Source: Fundidesulfovibrio terrae (GTDB taxonomy: Bacteria; Desulfobacterota; Desulfovibrionia; Desulfovibrionales; Desulfovibrionaceae). Taken from it: a stretch of DNA of 64,000 nucleotides. Location of the stretch: positions 620,001-684,000 of the forward strand of contig NZ_JAKZFS010000002.1 in the NCBI RefSeq assembly GCF_022808915.1, in the 5' to 3' direction. Shown piece after piece: positions 24,625 to 33,537 of the stretch; within the stretch, counting starts at the first letter, position 1; each line of letters begins with the position of its first letter. The notes below the pieces were generated by a model. That model was not told where the DNA came from. It was given only the letters and a program-made list of their open reading frames with translations, and ran no database searches. A program made the translations under genes and the position numbers.

Positions 24625-25849
24625 TTCCTGAGAGCAGTATGTGCCCTATGTCGTCGAGTTGCCTTTGCGCCTGGGCCGCGGCCGCGCCCAGCGCGCTCTT
24701 GGGAATGTTCAGGTGCTCCCAGACCTCGGCGGAGAGCGCGGGGGCGAGGGGCGAACCGCTCTGCCCGAAACCCACCGCCTGGGCCAGGATGTCCGCCAGG
24801 TGCACCAGGGCGGCGTCCTGGTGGATGGTCTTCCCGGCGGGGCGGTGGTGCTCGGCCACGGCCCGCTCGAGCGACGAAGGGAACTTCCAGTTGGCCAGAA
24901 GCTGTCCGCCGAGCATGGCGTGGTCGAACCCCCAGAGCGCCGCCTCCACCTCGAAGAGCTGGCGGCTGTCCTGCCGGGCCTGGGTGATGGCCTGGGACAC
25001 ATGCCCGGGGTGGTTTTTAAGCATCACCAGGCGTCCGATATCATGCAAGAGCCCTGCCACGAAGCAGCGCTCCTCGTTGGGATGTCCCGCCGTGACGGCC
25101 AGGAGCCTGGCGAGGACGCCGCAGGCCAGGCTGTGTTCCCAGAAGGAGTGCATGTCCAGCACTTCCCTGGGGATGTTCTTGAACACGTTGATGAGCGACA
25201 CGCCCAGCGCCAGGCTGGTGAGGCGGCTGGCCCCGACCACCGTGACCGCCCGGGAGATGGTGTCGATCGGTTCGGGGAAGCCGTACAGGGCGGAGTTGAC
25301 CAGCTTCAGGAGCTTGGCCGACAGGGCGGTGTCCTTGCTGATGATCTCGGCCACGTAGGTGAAGGAGACGTTGGGATTCTTGAGGGCGTCCAGGGCCTGG
25401 GCCACGATGCCCGGCATGGAGGCCAGTTTGGAAGTGCCGTTGGCCAGTCGGGCCATATCAGGGCGTTTCTTGTGCTCTGCGGCGCTGAACTGCTTCACCG
25501 GCCCCGGCTCGGGAACCTCGAGCCCGCCCTGGACGAGATTTATGAAGGTGACGCGCTTTAATTCCCTTACCGCGGGATGGTGCTGGTCGGAGAGATTCAG
25601 GCGGCGGCTGGTTTCGTTCCAGGCGGCCTTGGCCAGAGCGGGGTCGAGGGCTCGGATGCGCTCGTGATCGAGGGCCTCCTGGTCTACCCCCTCGATGAGG
25701 GTCTCGGTCACGCCCCAGAATTTCAGGGTCTGGATGGAGAGTTCGTCCAGGCAAAGCCCCGACGAAAAGAGCAGTCGCCCCTGGCGGCTGCGAACGTCGG
25801 CGGACAAGACCATCCCCGGGCGCAAATCTTCTATGTAGACCGTGCCCAT
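24605..25849 (-). CDS. HDOD-domain signalling protein
   Basis: The 414-residue protein has an N-terminal module (MGTVYIEDLRPGMVLSADV) of the kind fused to HD-GYP/HDOD proteins, and an HDOD domain (about 135-340) with LPGIVAQALDAL-like opening, KLLKLVNSALYGF and FVAGLLHDIGRLVML. HDOD proteins are non-hydrolytic HD relatives that bind signalling partners. The HD pair in LLHDIG is kept, but the complete set of metal ligands of HD-GYP enzymes is not. Transcribed ahead of and overlapping the GGDEF gene by 20 bases; together they look like a c-di-GMP signalling unit. Confidence 0.85.
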   Translation of the reverse strand: MGTVYIEDLRPGMVLSADVRSRQGRLLFSSGLCLDELSIQTLKFWGVTETLIEGVDQEALDHERIRALDPALAKAAWNETSRRLNLSDQHHPAVRELKRVTFINLVQGGLEVPEPGPVKQFSAAEHKKRPDMARLANGTSKLASMPGIVAQALDALKNPNVSFTYVAEIISKDTALSAKLLKLVNSALYGFPEPIDTISRAVTVVGASRLTSLALGVSLINVFKNIPREVLDMHSFWEHSLACGVLARLLAVTAGHPNEERCFVAGLLHDIGRLVMLKNHPGHVSQAITQARQDSRQLFEVEAALWGFDHAMLGGQLLANWKFPSSLERAVAEHHRPAGKTIHQDAALVHLADILAQAVGFGQSGSPLAPALSAEVWEHLNIPKSALGAAAAQAQRQLDDIGHILLSGNEDAST

Positions 25850-25952
25850 ACCCCTCCGGTCGGATCGCTATAGCAATCTCACAGTAAGGCTGTACCCGAG
25901 GGCAGGCCTGGTGGCAAGCCTTGGGAATTGCCTGTCCGGGCACTTGTAGGGT

Positions 25953-27161
25953 ATGTGGCGCGCCATGGTCTCCGCGCCCACCTACAATATCCTCATGTAT
26001 TCCCACGATACCTACGGCCTGGGCCACATCCGCAGGACCATGGCCATCGCCCAGCATCTGCGTGGGGGCGGGGTGAACGTGCTCATCCTGACCGGCTCGC
26101 CTTTGGTCGGACGCTTCGATTTTCCCGAGGGCGTCGATTTCGTGCGCATCCCGGGCATGATAAAGAAGACCAACGAGGAATACCTCCCCCTGTCCATTCG
26201 GCTCTCCGCCCGGCAGGCCCTGAACATCAGGCGCAACATCATCGTGGCCACGGCCAAGTCCTTTCAGCCGCATCTGTTCATCGTGGACAAGGCCCCCATG
26301 GGGCTCAAGCGCGAGGTGCTGCCCACGCTCAAGTGGCTGAAAAGGCGCATGCCCCACTGCCGCACCATCCTGGGGCTGCGCGACATCATGGACGACGCCG
26401 AGTCCACGCGCCGGGAGTGGCGCGAAAAGGGCATCTACGACGTGCTGGACCAGTATTATTCCGAGATATGGGTCTACGGGAACCAGAAGTACTACGACCC
26501 CATCGTGGAGTATGCCGTGCCGGACGCGGTAAGCGCCAAGATGGTCTTCACCGGATACATCCCCCGCGCCGTGCCCCGGCGCGGCAAGGTGGCCGAGATG
26601 CGCGAGGAGGAACGCCTGACCCAGAAGGAGCGCCTGGTGCTGGTGACCACTGGCGGCGGCGGTGACGGCTACCCGCTCATGGACGCCTATCTGCGCATGC
26701 TGGAAGAAATGGTGAACCCGCCGTTTCGGTCCATCCTGGTCTCGGGGCCGTTCATGCCCAGGGACATGCGCGAGGAGGTCCACAAGCGGGCCATCAAGGT
26801 CAAGGCGCGCTTCCACCATTTTCACCGCAACATGGAGGCCCTCATGGGCATGGCCGACGTGGTGGTCTCCATGGGCGGCTACAACACCACCTGCGAGATC
26901 CTCTCGATGGGCAAGCCGTCCCTGGTGGTGCCCCGCGAGGAGCCCCGTCTGGAGCAGCGCATCCGGGCCGAGATGTTCCAGAGCCACAGGCTCGTCGAAT
27001 ACCTGCCCTGGTCGCGGCTCTCCCCGGACGCCCTGGCCGAGAAGGTGACGCGGCTCATCGAGGATCCGCAGTCCTGCTGCGGCGGCATAGCTGATTTTCG
27101 CTTCACCGGCCTCGAGGTGATCTCCTCGCGCCTGGACGAATTCAGGGGCGTCACCGCATGA
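25953..27161 (+). CDS. MurG-like glycosyltransferase (COG4671 type)
   Basis: The 402-residue protein has ILMYSHDTYGLGHIRRTMAI at 14-33, the Gly-His-x-x-R loop of the GT28-like group, and a C-terminal donor site MADVVVSMGGYNTTCEILSM near 299-318. LVTTGGGGDGYPL around 225-237 is the inter-domain Gly-rich stretch. No signal or span, so cytoplasmic. It heads a six-gene run in which four of the five junctions are clear 4-base overlaps; its TGA overlaps the next ATG (ATGA). A second protein of the same type lies four genes later. The ribosome site is weak and ATG 25965 is an alternative start. Confidence 0.82.
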   Translation: MWRAMVSAPTYNILMYSHDTYGLGHIRRTMAIAQHLRGGGVNVLILTGSPLVGRFDFPEGVDFVRIPGMIKKTNEEYLPLSIRLSARQALNIRRNIIVATAKSFQPHLFIVDKAPMGLKREVLPTLKWLKRRMPHCRTILGLRDIMDDAESTRREWREKGIYDVLDQYYSEIWVYGNQKYYDPIVEYAVPDAVSAKMVFTGYIPRAVPRRGKVAEMREEERLTQKERLVLVTTGGGGDGYPLMDAYLRMLEEMVNPPFRSILVSGPFMPRDMREEVHKRAIKVKARFHHFHRNMEALMGMADVVVSMGGYNTTCEILSMGKPSLVVPREEPRLEQRIRAEMFQSHRLVEYLPWSRLSPDALAEKVTRLIEDPQSCCGGIADFRFTGLEVISSRLDEFRGVTA

Positions 27162-28426
27162 CCGGCCTGGGCGGCGACGCGGGGCGCTCCCCGGTGCCGG
27201 GCCCGGTTTTGGGCATGATCCTCAAGGGATATCCGCGGATCTCTGAGACCTTCATCTCCAACGAGATCGCCCTTCTCGAGGCGCAGGGCTTCGACATCCG
27301 CATCCTCTCCATGCGCCATCCCCGCGAGGACTTCTCCCACGAGTCCGTCAAGCGCATCAAGGCTCCCGTGCACTACCTGCCCGAGACCATCGCGGGGAAC
27401 GTCCTGAAGCTTCTGAGCGCCAACCTGGCGGCCATGGCCCGGTCCCCCCGGCGCTACCTGAAGGGGCTGGCCGAGATGTTGCGGCGCCTGGCCGCTACCC
27501 GCAAGGCGGCCACGGCCAAGCACCTGCTCCAGGCCGGGTATCTGGCCTCGCGGGTGCTGCCGGGCTCGGGCGTCACTCACCTGCACGCCCATTTCGCCCA
27601 TTCGCCCACGTCCGTGGCCGTGTTCACGGGCATCCTGGCCGGGCTGCCCTACAGCTTCACGGCCCACGCCAAGGACATCTACACCCAGGACCCGGCCAGG
27701 CTTTCGGAAAAGATCGCCGGAGCCCGCTTCGTGGCCACCTGCACCGGCTACAACAAGGAGTATCTGGGCAAGCTCAATCCGGGCGGCACGCCGGTCCACC
27801 GGGTCTACCACGGCATCGACCTGGGCTTGTTCGACCCCGGCGCTTTGCGGGTCGAGGCCAAGCCGCCCTACGAGATACTCACCGTGGCCCGGCTCACCCC
27901 CAAGAAGGGCCTGCCCACGGTGTTGCGCGCCCTGGCCGGGCTCGAGCGGGCCGGGATCGAGTTCCGCCACGTGCTCATCGGAACGGGGGAGGAACGCGAG
28001 AACCTGGAACGCCTGGGCCGTGAACTGGGCATCGAGGGGCGCATCGAGTGGCTGGGAACCAAGCCCCACGAGGTGGTGGTGGAGCGTCTCCGCCGGGCGG
28101 ATCTTTTCCTGCTGGGCTGCGAGGTGAGCGCCAACGGCGACCGCGACGGCATCCCCAACGTGCTGGTGGAGGCCATGGCCATGGGCGTGCCCGTGGCGGC
28201 CACGACGGTGTCCGCCATCCCGGAACTCATCGCCATGGAGGACCACGGCCTGCTGGCCGCCCCCGGCGACCACGAGGGCTTGGCCGAGGCCGCCCGCCGC
28301 CTGCTCACGGACCGGGACCTGCGCGCCCGGGTGGTCCCCCAGGCCAGGCGGCGCGTGCTCGAGCATTTCGACAACCGGAGGCTCGTGGGCGAGCTGGCCG
28401 CGATCTTTCGCGCCCATATGTCATGA
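27158..28426 (+). CDS. GT4-family glycosyltransferase
   Basis: The 422-residue GT-B enzyme shows LKGYPRISETFISNEI near residues 22-37, the N-terminal motif common in colanic-acid/exopolysaccharide WcaL-like transferases, THLHAHFAHSPTSVA near 145, VARLTPKKGLP near 243, and a donor Glu in GIPNVLVEAMAMGVPV near 326-341. Overlaps both neighbours by four bases. Likely adds a hexose to a lipid-linked or membrane-bound glycan in the cytoplasm. Confidence 0.9.
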   Translation: MTGLGGDAGRSPVPGPVLGMILKGYPRISETFISNEIALLEAQGFDIRILSMRHPREDFSHESVKRIKAPVHYLPETIAGNVLKLLSANLAAMARSPRRYLKGLAEMLRRLAATRKAATAKHLLQAGYLASRVLPGSGVTHLHAHFAHSPTSVAVFTGILAGLPYSFTAHAKDIYTQDPARLSEKIAGARFVATCTGYNKEYLGKLNPGGTPVHRVYHGIDLGLFDPGALRVEAKPPYEILTVARLTPKKGLPTVLRALAGLERAGIEFRHVLIGTGEERENLERLGRELGIEGRIEWLGTKPHEVVVERLRRADLFLLGCEVSANGDRDGIPNVLVEAMAMGVPVAATTVSAIPELIAMEDHGLLAAPGDHEGLAEAARRLLTDRDLRARVVPQARRRVLEHFDNRRLVGELAAIFRAHMS

Positions 28427-29520
28427 AGATCGCCTTCTACGCGCCCTTCAAACCCCTGGACCATCCCCGCCCCAGCGGTGACCTGACCACCGCCCTGGGC
28501 CTGACCCGGTATCTGTCCCGGCACGGCCACGAGATCGCCGTGGCCTCGAGGCTTCGCGCCCGCGAGCTGGCCTCGCGCCCCTTGCTGTGGCCCCTGGCCG
28601 CCTTCGAAGCCCTGCGCGCCGGGATGGGACGCGCGGACGTGTGGCTCACCCACCACGCCTATTACAAGTCTCCGGACGTCATCGGGCCGTGGGCCTCCCG
28701 GCGGATGGGGATTCCCTACGCGGTGTTCCAGGGCATCTATTCCACCAAGCGCCGCAAGACCCCGGCCACGCGCCTGGGCTTCGAACTGAACAAACGCAGC
28801 CTGTTGGCGGCCGACGTGGTGTTCTCCAACCGCCGCCTGGACATGGAGAACCTGCGCCGCCTGCTGCCCGAGGAGCGCCTGTGCTACGTGGCCCCGGGCA
28901 TCGATCCGGGGGCGTTCACGCGGGACGCCCAGGCCGGGGCCGCACTCAGGGCGAGCTGGGGAGCGGCGTCCCGCCCCGTGATCGCCTCCGTGGCCATGTT
29001 CCGTGACGACGTGAAATCCCAGGGGCTTCGCTACCTGATCTCCCGCCTGGGCGGACTCGAGCGGGATTTTCTTCTGGTGCTGGGCGGCGACGGGGAGACC
29101 CGGGCGGAACTCACGGCCCTGGCCCGCGAACATCTGCCGGGCCGGGCGCTCTTCCTGGGACAGCTGCCCCGCGAAGAGCTTCGCGCCGTGTACAGCGCGG
29201 CCGACCTGTTCGCATTCCCAGGCATCCGGGAGAGCCTGGGCATGGTCTACCTGGAAGCCCAGGCCGCCGGTCTTCCCGTGGTGGCCTTCGACAACGGGGG
29301 CATCCCCGAGGTGACGCGGCCCGGCGAGACCGCCTTGCTGACTCCGCCCTTCGACGACGCTGCTTTCACCGGCGCGGTGGAATCCCTGCTGGACGATGCG
29401 GACAGGCGCGCGGCCATGGGCCGGGCGGCGGCCGCCTACGTGCGTGAGCATCACGATGCGGCGCGTAATTTTTCCGTAGTGGAGGAGCGCCTACTCGCGC
29501 TTGCCGGGAGGCGTGCGTGA
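28423..29520 (+). CDS. GT4-family glycosyltransferase
   Basis: ATG 28423 overlaps the upstream TGA (ATGA). The 365-residue protein has IAFYAPFKPLDHPRPSGD at its start, PGIDPGAF near 160, DFLLVLGGDGETRAEL near 209, and the donor site GMVYLEAQAAGLPVVAFD near 269-286. Cytoplasmic. It is distinct from the GT4 just upstream and probably adds a different residue. Its stop overlaps the next GTG. Confidence 0.88.
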   Translation: MKIAFYAPFKPLDHPRPSGDLTTALGLTRYLSRHGHEIAVASRLRARELASRPLLWPLAAFEALRAGMGRADVWLTHHAYYKSPDVIGPWASRRMGIPYAVFQGIYSTKRRKTPATRLGFELNKRSLLAADVVFSNRRLDMENLRRLLPEERLCYVAPGIDPGAFTRDAQAGAALRASWGAASRPVIASVAMFRDDVKSQGLRYLISRLGGLERDFLLVLGGDGETRAELTALAREHLPGRALFLGQLPREELRAVYSAADLFAFPGIRESLGMVYLEAQAAGLPVVAFDNGGIPEVTRPGETALLTPPFDDAAFTGAVESLLDDADRRAAMGRAAAAYVREHHDAARNFSVVEERLLALAGRRA

Positions 29521-30116
29521 CCCGCCTGGCCATCATCCGCCACGCCCAGACCGAGTGGAACGTGGAACGGCGTATCCAGGGCCAGCACGACTCGCCGCTC
29601 ACGCCCGAGGGCGCGCGGGCGGCGCGTGGCTGGGCGGCCTCCCTGGCCGGATACGGGTTCAGCGCCCTGTACGCCAGTCCGCTCGGCCGGGCTTTCCGCA
29701 CGGCCGAACTGGTGGGACAGGGACTTGGACTCTCCCCCCTGGCCGAGCCCGGGCTGCGCGAGCAGGCTTTCGGGGAATGGACCGGCCTCGCCGTGCCCGA
29801 GCTGCGCCTGCAGGGCATCCTGGAGCCGCAGGAGGCGCTGGGCTGGGCCTTCACCCCTCCGGGAGGGGAAGACCGCAGAGCCGTCCTCGAGCGCGCCTGG
29901 GCCAGCCTCATGGGCATCGCCGCGCGCCACGCGGGGCAGTCCGTGCTGGTGGTGACCCATGAGGGGGTGGTGCGGGCCGTTCTCTACGCCCTCATGGGGC
30001 GGGACTACCTGCCCGGCGAGCCGAAAATCCTGGCCCCGCGCGCCCTGCACATCCTGCGGGCGGACAGGGCGGACGGGGGCTGCATGCGCATCGAGGACTG
30101 GAACCTGCCGCTGTGA
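29517..30116 (+). CDS. histidine phosphatase superfamily protein
   Basis: The 199-residue protein has the phosphoglycerate-mutase-type motif LAIIRHAQTEWNVERRIQGQ (R-H-A at 8-10), YASPLGRAFRTAEL near 53-66, and VVTHEGVVRAVLY near 145-157 holding the second catalytic His. Members dephosphorylate sugar phosphates, alpha-ribazole phosphate or nucleotide-sugar precursors. Between glycosyltransferases it may act on a sugar phosphate that feeds glycan synthesis; this is inference. Start is GTG 29517, four-base overlap with the upstream gene. Confidence 0.88.
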   Translation: MTRLAIIRHAQTEWNVERRIQGQHDSPLTPEGARAARGWAASLAGYGFSALYASPLGRAFRTAELVGQGLGLSPLAEPGLREQAFGEWTGLAVPELRLQGILEPQEALGWAFTPPGGEDRRAVLERAWASLMGIAARHAGQSVLVVTHEGVVRAVLYALMGRDYLPGEPKILAPRALHILRADRADGGCMRIEDWNLPL

Positions 30117-30172
30117 CGGGCCTTCCCGCTCCGCGTACCCGAACGTTTCCCCATCAAGCGAGGCTTGCCGAG

Positions 30173-31360
30173 ATGAACATCGTCTTCTACTGCCAGCACG
30201 TGCTGGGCCTGGGCCATTTCATGCGCAGCCTGGCCATCGTGCGCGCCCTGGCCCCCCACAGGACGGTCTTCGTCACCGGCGGCCCCGAAGTGCCGGGCGA
30301 ACTGCCTCCCCACGTGGTCCACGAGCGCCTGCCCGTGCTCTCCATGGACGAGGACTTCCGGGAAATGCTCTCCGGGGACGACCTGGACGCCGTAAAGCGC
30401 GAACGCGCCGCCCGGTTCGCGGCCGTCATGGAGCGCGAGCGGCCGGACGTCCTGGTGGTGGAGCTCTATCCCTTCGGCCGGCGGGCCTTCGAGTTCGAGC
30501 TCCTGCCCGTGCTGGACGCCGTGCGCCGGGGAGCCTACGGGCGGCCCCGCGTGGTGTGCAGCCTGCGCGACATCCTGGTGGAGAAGGACAACCCGGAAAA
30601 GTACCAGTCGAGGGTGGTGGGCAGGCTGAACCAGCTGTTCGACGCCTTGCTGGTCCACTCGGACCCCGCGCTCTTTCCCCTGGAGGAGACCTTCCCCAGG
30701 ATCGCCGAGGCGCAAATCCCAGTGGAGTACACCGGCTTCGTCACCCAGATGCCTTCACCCGGCGCGCGGGAGGCGGTGCGCGCCTCCATGGATCTTGCGC
30801 CAGGGGAAAGGCTGGTGGTGGCCAGCGCCGGCGGGGGCAAGGTGGGCTCCGAATTGCTCTTTGCGGCGGTGAATTCCTATCCTCTTCTGATTACAGACAA
30901 TCCCGTCCGTCTCGAGATTTTCACGGGTCCTTTCCTTGACGAGGAGGCCTATCAACGATTACTGGCCCATTCCTCCGCACACGAGAGGGTTTTCGTGTCG
31001 CGGTTCTCCGGGAACTTCCTGGACCTCCTGGCCGCGGCGGACGCGTCGTTGTCCTTGGCCGGGTACAACACCACGATGAACGTCCTCGCCTCGGGCGTGC
31101 CCGCCCTGGTCTGGCCCTTCGCCCAGAACCGGGAACAGTCCCTGCGCGCGCACAGGCTCGCCGGACTGGGCGCGCTCGGCGTGCTTTCGCCCGAAGATTT
31201 CGAGCCCGCCCGTCTGGCCGGACTTGTGGGCGGACTGCTCGATCGGCGTGAAAAGGCCCTGGCCGGGTCCTTCCGTCTGGACGGAGCGGCCGAGTCGGCC
31301 CGGCTGATCGTTTCCGGCATGCGGCCAAACAGGCAACAACATCAAACCGAGCACCCATGA
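30173..31360 (+). CDS. MurG-like glycosyltransferase (COG4671 type), second copy
   Basis: From ATG 30173 the 395-residue protein starts NIVFYCQHVLGLGHFMRSLA, the same opening as the first gene of the operon, and has the donor site AADASLSLAGYNTTMNVLAS near 286-305. A GTG at 30113 would give the same 4-base overlap seen at the other junctions, but its extra 20 residues look non-conserved; translation from there is possible. It diverges considerably from the first copy, so the two likely use different acceptors. Confidence 0.82.
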   Translation: MNIVFYCQHVLGLGHFMRSLAIVRALAPHRTVFVTGGPEVPGELPPHVVHERLPVLSMDEDFREMLSGDDLDAVKRERAARFAAVMERERPDVLVVELYPFGRRAFEFELLPVLDAVRRGAYGRPRVVCSLRDILVEKDNPEKYQSRVVGRLNQLFDALLVHSDPALFPLEETFPRIAEAQIPVEYTGFVTQMPSPGAREAVRASMDLAPGERLVVASAGGGKVGSELLFAAVNSYPLLITDNPVRLEIFTGPFLDEEAYQRLLAHSSAHERVFVSRFSGNFLDLLAAADASLSLAGYNTTMNVLASGVPALVWPFAQNREQSLRAHRLAGLGALGVLSPEDFEPARLAGLVGGLLDRREKALAGSFRLDGAAESARLIVSGMRPNRQQHQTEHP

Positions 31361-32151
31361 TCGTTTCAAACAACGTCTCTCCTCTCTGGCACAGTCTTCC
31401 CGACGATCACCGCCAACGCCTGGCCCAGGCCATCGACACGGGACTGGCAAAGGCCCCGTCCGCAAAGGCGTCGGTCTATTTCCGCGCCGACGACGTTGCC
31501 GTGCCCGGCAACGCCTTCACCGCCATGGTCGAGGCTTTCGGCGTGCACAAGGTCCCCCTGGGCCTGGCCGTGGTCCCTGCCTGGATCACGGTGAGCCGCT
31601 GGGAGGCTCTGCGCAAGGCGGCCTCGGGCCGCGAGCTGTTCTGCTGGTGCCAGCACGGATGGCGGCACATGAATTACGAGGCTCCCGGGTCCAAAAAGCG
31701 CGAGTTCGGCCAGGCCCGCCCGGCCCGCGACAAGCGCCTGGACCTGACCAAGGGCTTCAAGCGCATGGCCGAGATCTTGGGCGGGGATTTCACCCCCGTG
31801 TTCACCCCTCCCTGGAACCGCTGCGACGGGGACTCCCTGGCCGCCATGCCCGGGATCGGGTTCAAGGGCGTCTCCCGCACGGTGGGGGCCGGTCCCGACG
31901 CTCCCGAGGGTCTGCCGGACTTCCCGGTGCTCATGGACCTGCACACCCGCAAGGAGGCCGACCCCGACGCGTCCCTGGACGCCATGCTGGAGGAGCTTTC
32001 GCGCGGCCTGGCCGACGGCAGCTGCGGCGTGATGCTGCATCATCAGCGCATGAACCAGACCGCCGTCGCCTTCCTGGACGTGCTGCTCGAGCAACTTTCC
32101 TCGCGAAAAGAAGTCTCCCTCGTCCATTTCGGACATCTTCTCCAAGGCTAG
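31357..32151 (+). CDS. polysaccharide deacetylase-like protein
   Basis: The 264-residue protein has YFRADDVAVPG near 41-51 with the Asp-Asp pair, CQHGWRHMNYE near 97-107 with the H-x3-H metal site, and FTPPWNRCD near 148-156, the PPxxR motif of NodB-type deacetylases. LHHQRMN near 228 holds the late His. No signal peptide is visible, so it would act in the cytoplasm or on a membrane-linked intermediate, unlike the exported deacetylase at 3754. It is the last gene of the glycan operon, joined to the previous gene by ATGA; a strong terminator follows. Confidence 0.82.
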   Translation: MIVSNNVSPLWHSLPDDHRQRLAQAIDTGLAKAPSAKASVYFRADDVAVPGNAFTAMVEAFGVHKVPLGLAVVPAWITVSRWEALRKAASGRELFCWCQHGWRHMNYEAPGSKKREFGQARPARDKRLDLTKGFKRMAEILGGDFTPVFTPPWNRCDGDSLAAMPGIGFKGVSRTVGAGPDAPEGLPDFPVLMDLHTRKEADPDASLDAMLEELSRGLADGSCGVMLHHQRMNQTAVAFLDVLLEQLSSRKEVSLVHFGHLLQG

Positions 32152-32226
32152 GCCGCGTTCCGTAACGCCGCCGCTCGGCTCCGGCCCGCCTTTGCGTTTC
32201 GCGCCGGCCGTTCATGATTGAAATAC

Positions 32227-32269
32227 AGGCGGGGAGCGCGCATTTGCTCGCTCCCCGCCTTGTTGTTTG
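32227..32269 (+). terminator. intrinsic terminator of the glycan operon
   Basis: AGGCGGGGAGCG and CGCTCCCCGCCT form a perfect 12-bp stem with a 10-base loop, followed by TGTTGTTTG. Confidence 0.85.
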
Positions 32270-32414
32270 ATGCGTCCTAAAATCCCACCGGGCATGGGGG
32301 AAGGGAGAAGGCTTTTTTATTGTGGGGAGGGTTTAAAAAAATATTTTCGTGGGGTAATGGGGAGGAGGGTAGGTTTCAACCGTTCAGTCCACTTCAACCC
32401 ATGAGGAGGTCCCA

Positions 32415-32657
32415 ATGGCCGCCGACCTGAAGACTTTCACCAATGCCCTGAAGAACGCCATGCCCCAGTGCATCAAAAACGACGAGGACGCCGCTGAAGT
32501 GATCACCATCGTGGGGTCGGTGATCACCAACGCCCTCAAGAACAAGGATACCGCCTACCTGGAGGGTATCGGCGAATGGCGCAGCGAATCCGACGGGGGC
32601 AAGAAGAAGGTCATTTTCACCCCGGACAGGATGCTGATCGACGCCTCCAACGAGTAA
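32415..32657 (+). CDS. small HU/IHF-like protein without the DNA-binding arm (tentative)
   Basis: The 80-residue protein has a strong ribosome site (GAGGAGG). The pattern VITNALKNKDTAYLEGIGEW (36-55) resembles the helix-turn plus LPGFGTF strand of HU, and VIFTPDRMLIDASNE (66-80) resembles HU's closing strand and helix (V-x-F-x-P-x-x-x-L-x-x-x-x-N). Between them only about 10 residues (RSESDGGKKK) replace the usual 25-residue arm with its Arg-Asn-Pro tip. If the likeness is real it is a stand-alone HU core that cannot clamp DNA in the usual way. The AT-rich leader upstream suggests strong expression. No other family recognised. Confidence 0.65.
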   Translation: MAADLKTFTNALKNAMPQCIKNDEDAAEVITIVGSVITNALKNKDTAYLEGIGEWRSESDGGKKKVIFTPDRMLIDASNE

Positions 32658-32714
32658 CCCGCAACCGTTGTCCGCCCAGCCAGGGGGGGCGCTGGCCCGG
32701 CCCTCCCCCCAATC

Positions 32715-33377
32715 CTAAGCCCGCATGAACAGGGCGTCGGCCGCGACGGTCTCCCCATCCTTGCCGGGCCACGGGGCGTAGAGCCCATCCACCCGGAATC
32801 CTCTTGCCTCCATCCAGGCGATCACCTCCGGCCCCAGGGGCTGCCCCCGGTACATGGAGGTGAAGGACACCTCGCACAGGACGGCCTTCACTCCCCCAAT
32901 CAGCTCCCCAAGCCCCTTGAGGGCTTCCAGTTCGAATCCCTGCAGGTCGAGCTTCACCACATCCGGCGCGTCCGCGAGCTCGGCGTCCAGCCGGACCACG
33001 TCCACGTCCACGGTCTGGGCCAGGCCCATGGGTTTGTCCGCGTGCTTCTCCAGGATGCCGGTTGGGTCCAGCAGCGAGGAGCAGGTGGCGCTTTCCAGCA
33101 CGTTGAGGGTCAGCACGGCCGGGGAAGAGCCCAGGGCCACAGGGCGCACCAGCACCCCGGGGGTGTCCGCGAAACGCTTGGCCAACTTGCGGGCCAGGCG
33201 GGGCAGGGGCTCGTAGGCGCGCACCAGGGCGTGCGGGTAGAGCGCCAGGAAACGGTCCACGGTGCGGCCCTTGTTGGCCCCCCCGTCCACCACGCAGGCC
33301 ACATCCGGGCCGGTGATGCGCGCCATCCGCTCGAAGGGGTCGAGGCCCGTCCGGAGAGTCCATGGGATTTTTTCCAT
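32715..33377 (-). CDS. FkbM-family SAM-dependent methyltransferase
   Basis: The 220-residue protein from MEKIPW has the motif I loop CVVDGGANKGRTVDRFLALYP (28-48), VRAYEPLPRLARKL with the acidic residue that binds the SAM ribose, VKLDLQGFELEALKGL near 142-157 (the FkbM DxExE-type region) and CEVSFTSMYRGQP near 168. FkbM enzymes methylate hydroxyls, often of sugars in polysaccharides or natural products. In-frame ATG 33416 is a longer alternative; neither has a clear ribosome site. The longer start would lie next to the divergent Fur-box promoter. Confidence 0.85.
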   Translation of the reverse strand: MEKIPWTLRTGLDPFERMARITGPDVACVVDGGANKGRTVDRFLALYPHALVRAYEPLPRLARKLAKRFADTPGVLVRPVALGSSPAVLTLNVLESATCSSLLDPTGILEKHADKPMGLAQTVDVDVVRLDAELADAPDVVKLDLQGFELEALKGLGELIGGVKAVLCEVSFTSMYRGQPLGPEVIAWMEARGFRVDGLYAPWPGKDGETVAADALFMRA

Positions 33378-33419
33378 GACGCGGACATAGCACGGGAATC
33401 GGAAAATTCGAATCATTAG

Positions 33420-33448
33420 TTGACAATGAAAATCGTTATCATTAAACA
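33420..33448 (+). promoter_or_regulatory. promoter overlapped by a Fur box
   Basis: TTGACA (33420-33425), 17 bases, TAAACA (33443-33448). The spacer is filled by GACAATGAAAATCGTTATC (33422-33440), matching the 19-bp Fur box GATAATGATAATCATTATC at 16 positions. It is 90 bases upstream of the TPR-like gene and divergent from the FkbM gene, so iron-bound Fur should repress the TPR gene. Confidence 0.72.
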
Positions 33449-33537
33449 TGGACATACGTTCGCGCCGCTGATCGGGGGCGCAGTCCATGGGTGGTGTTGC
33501 GCTCCCGATGGCCGCGGACGAGTCCAGGAGGTGTACC

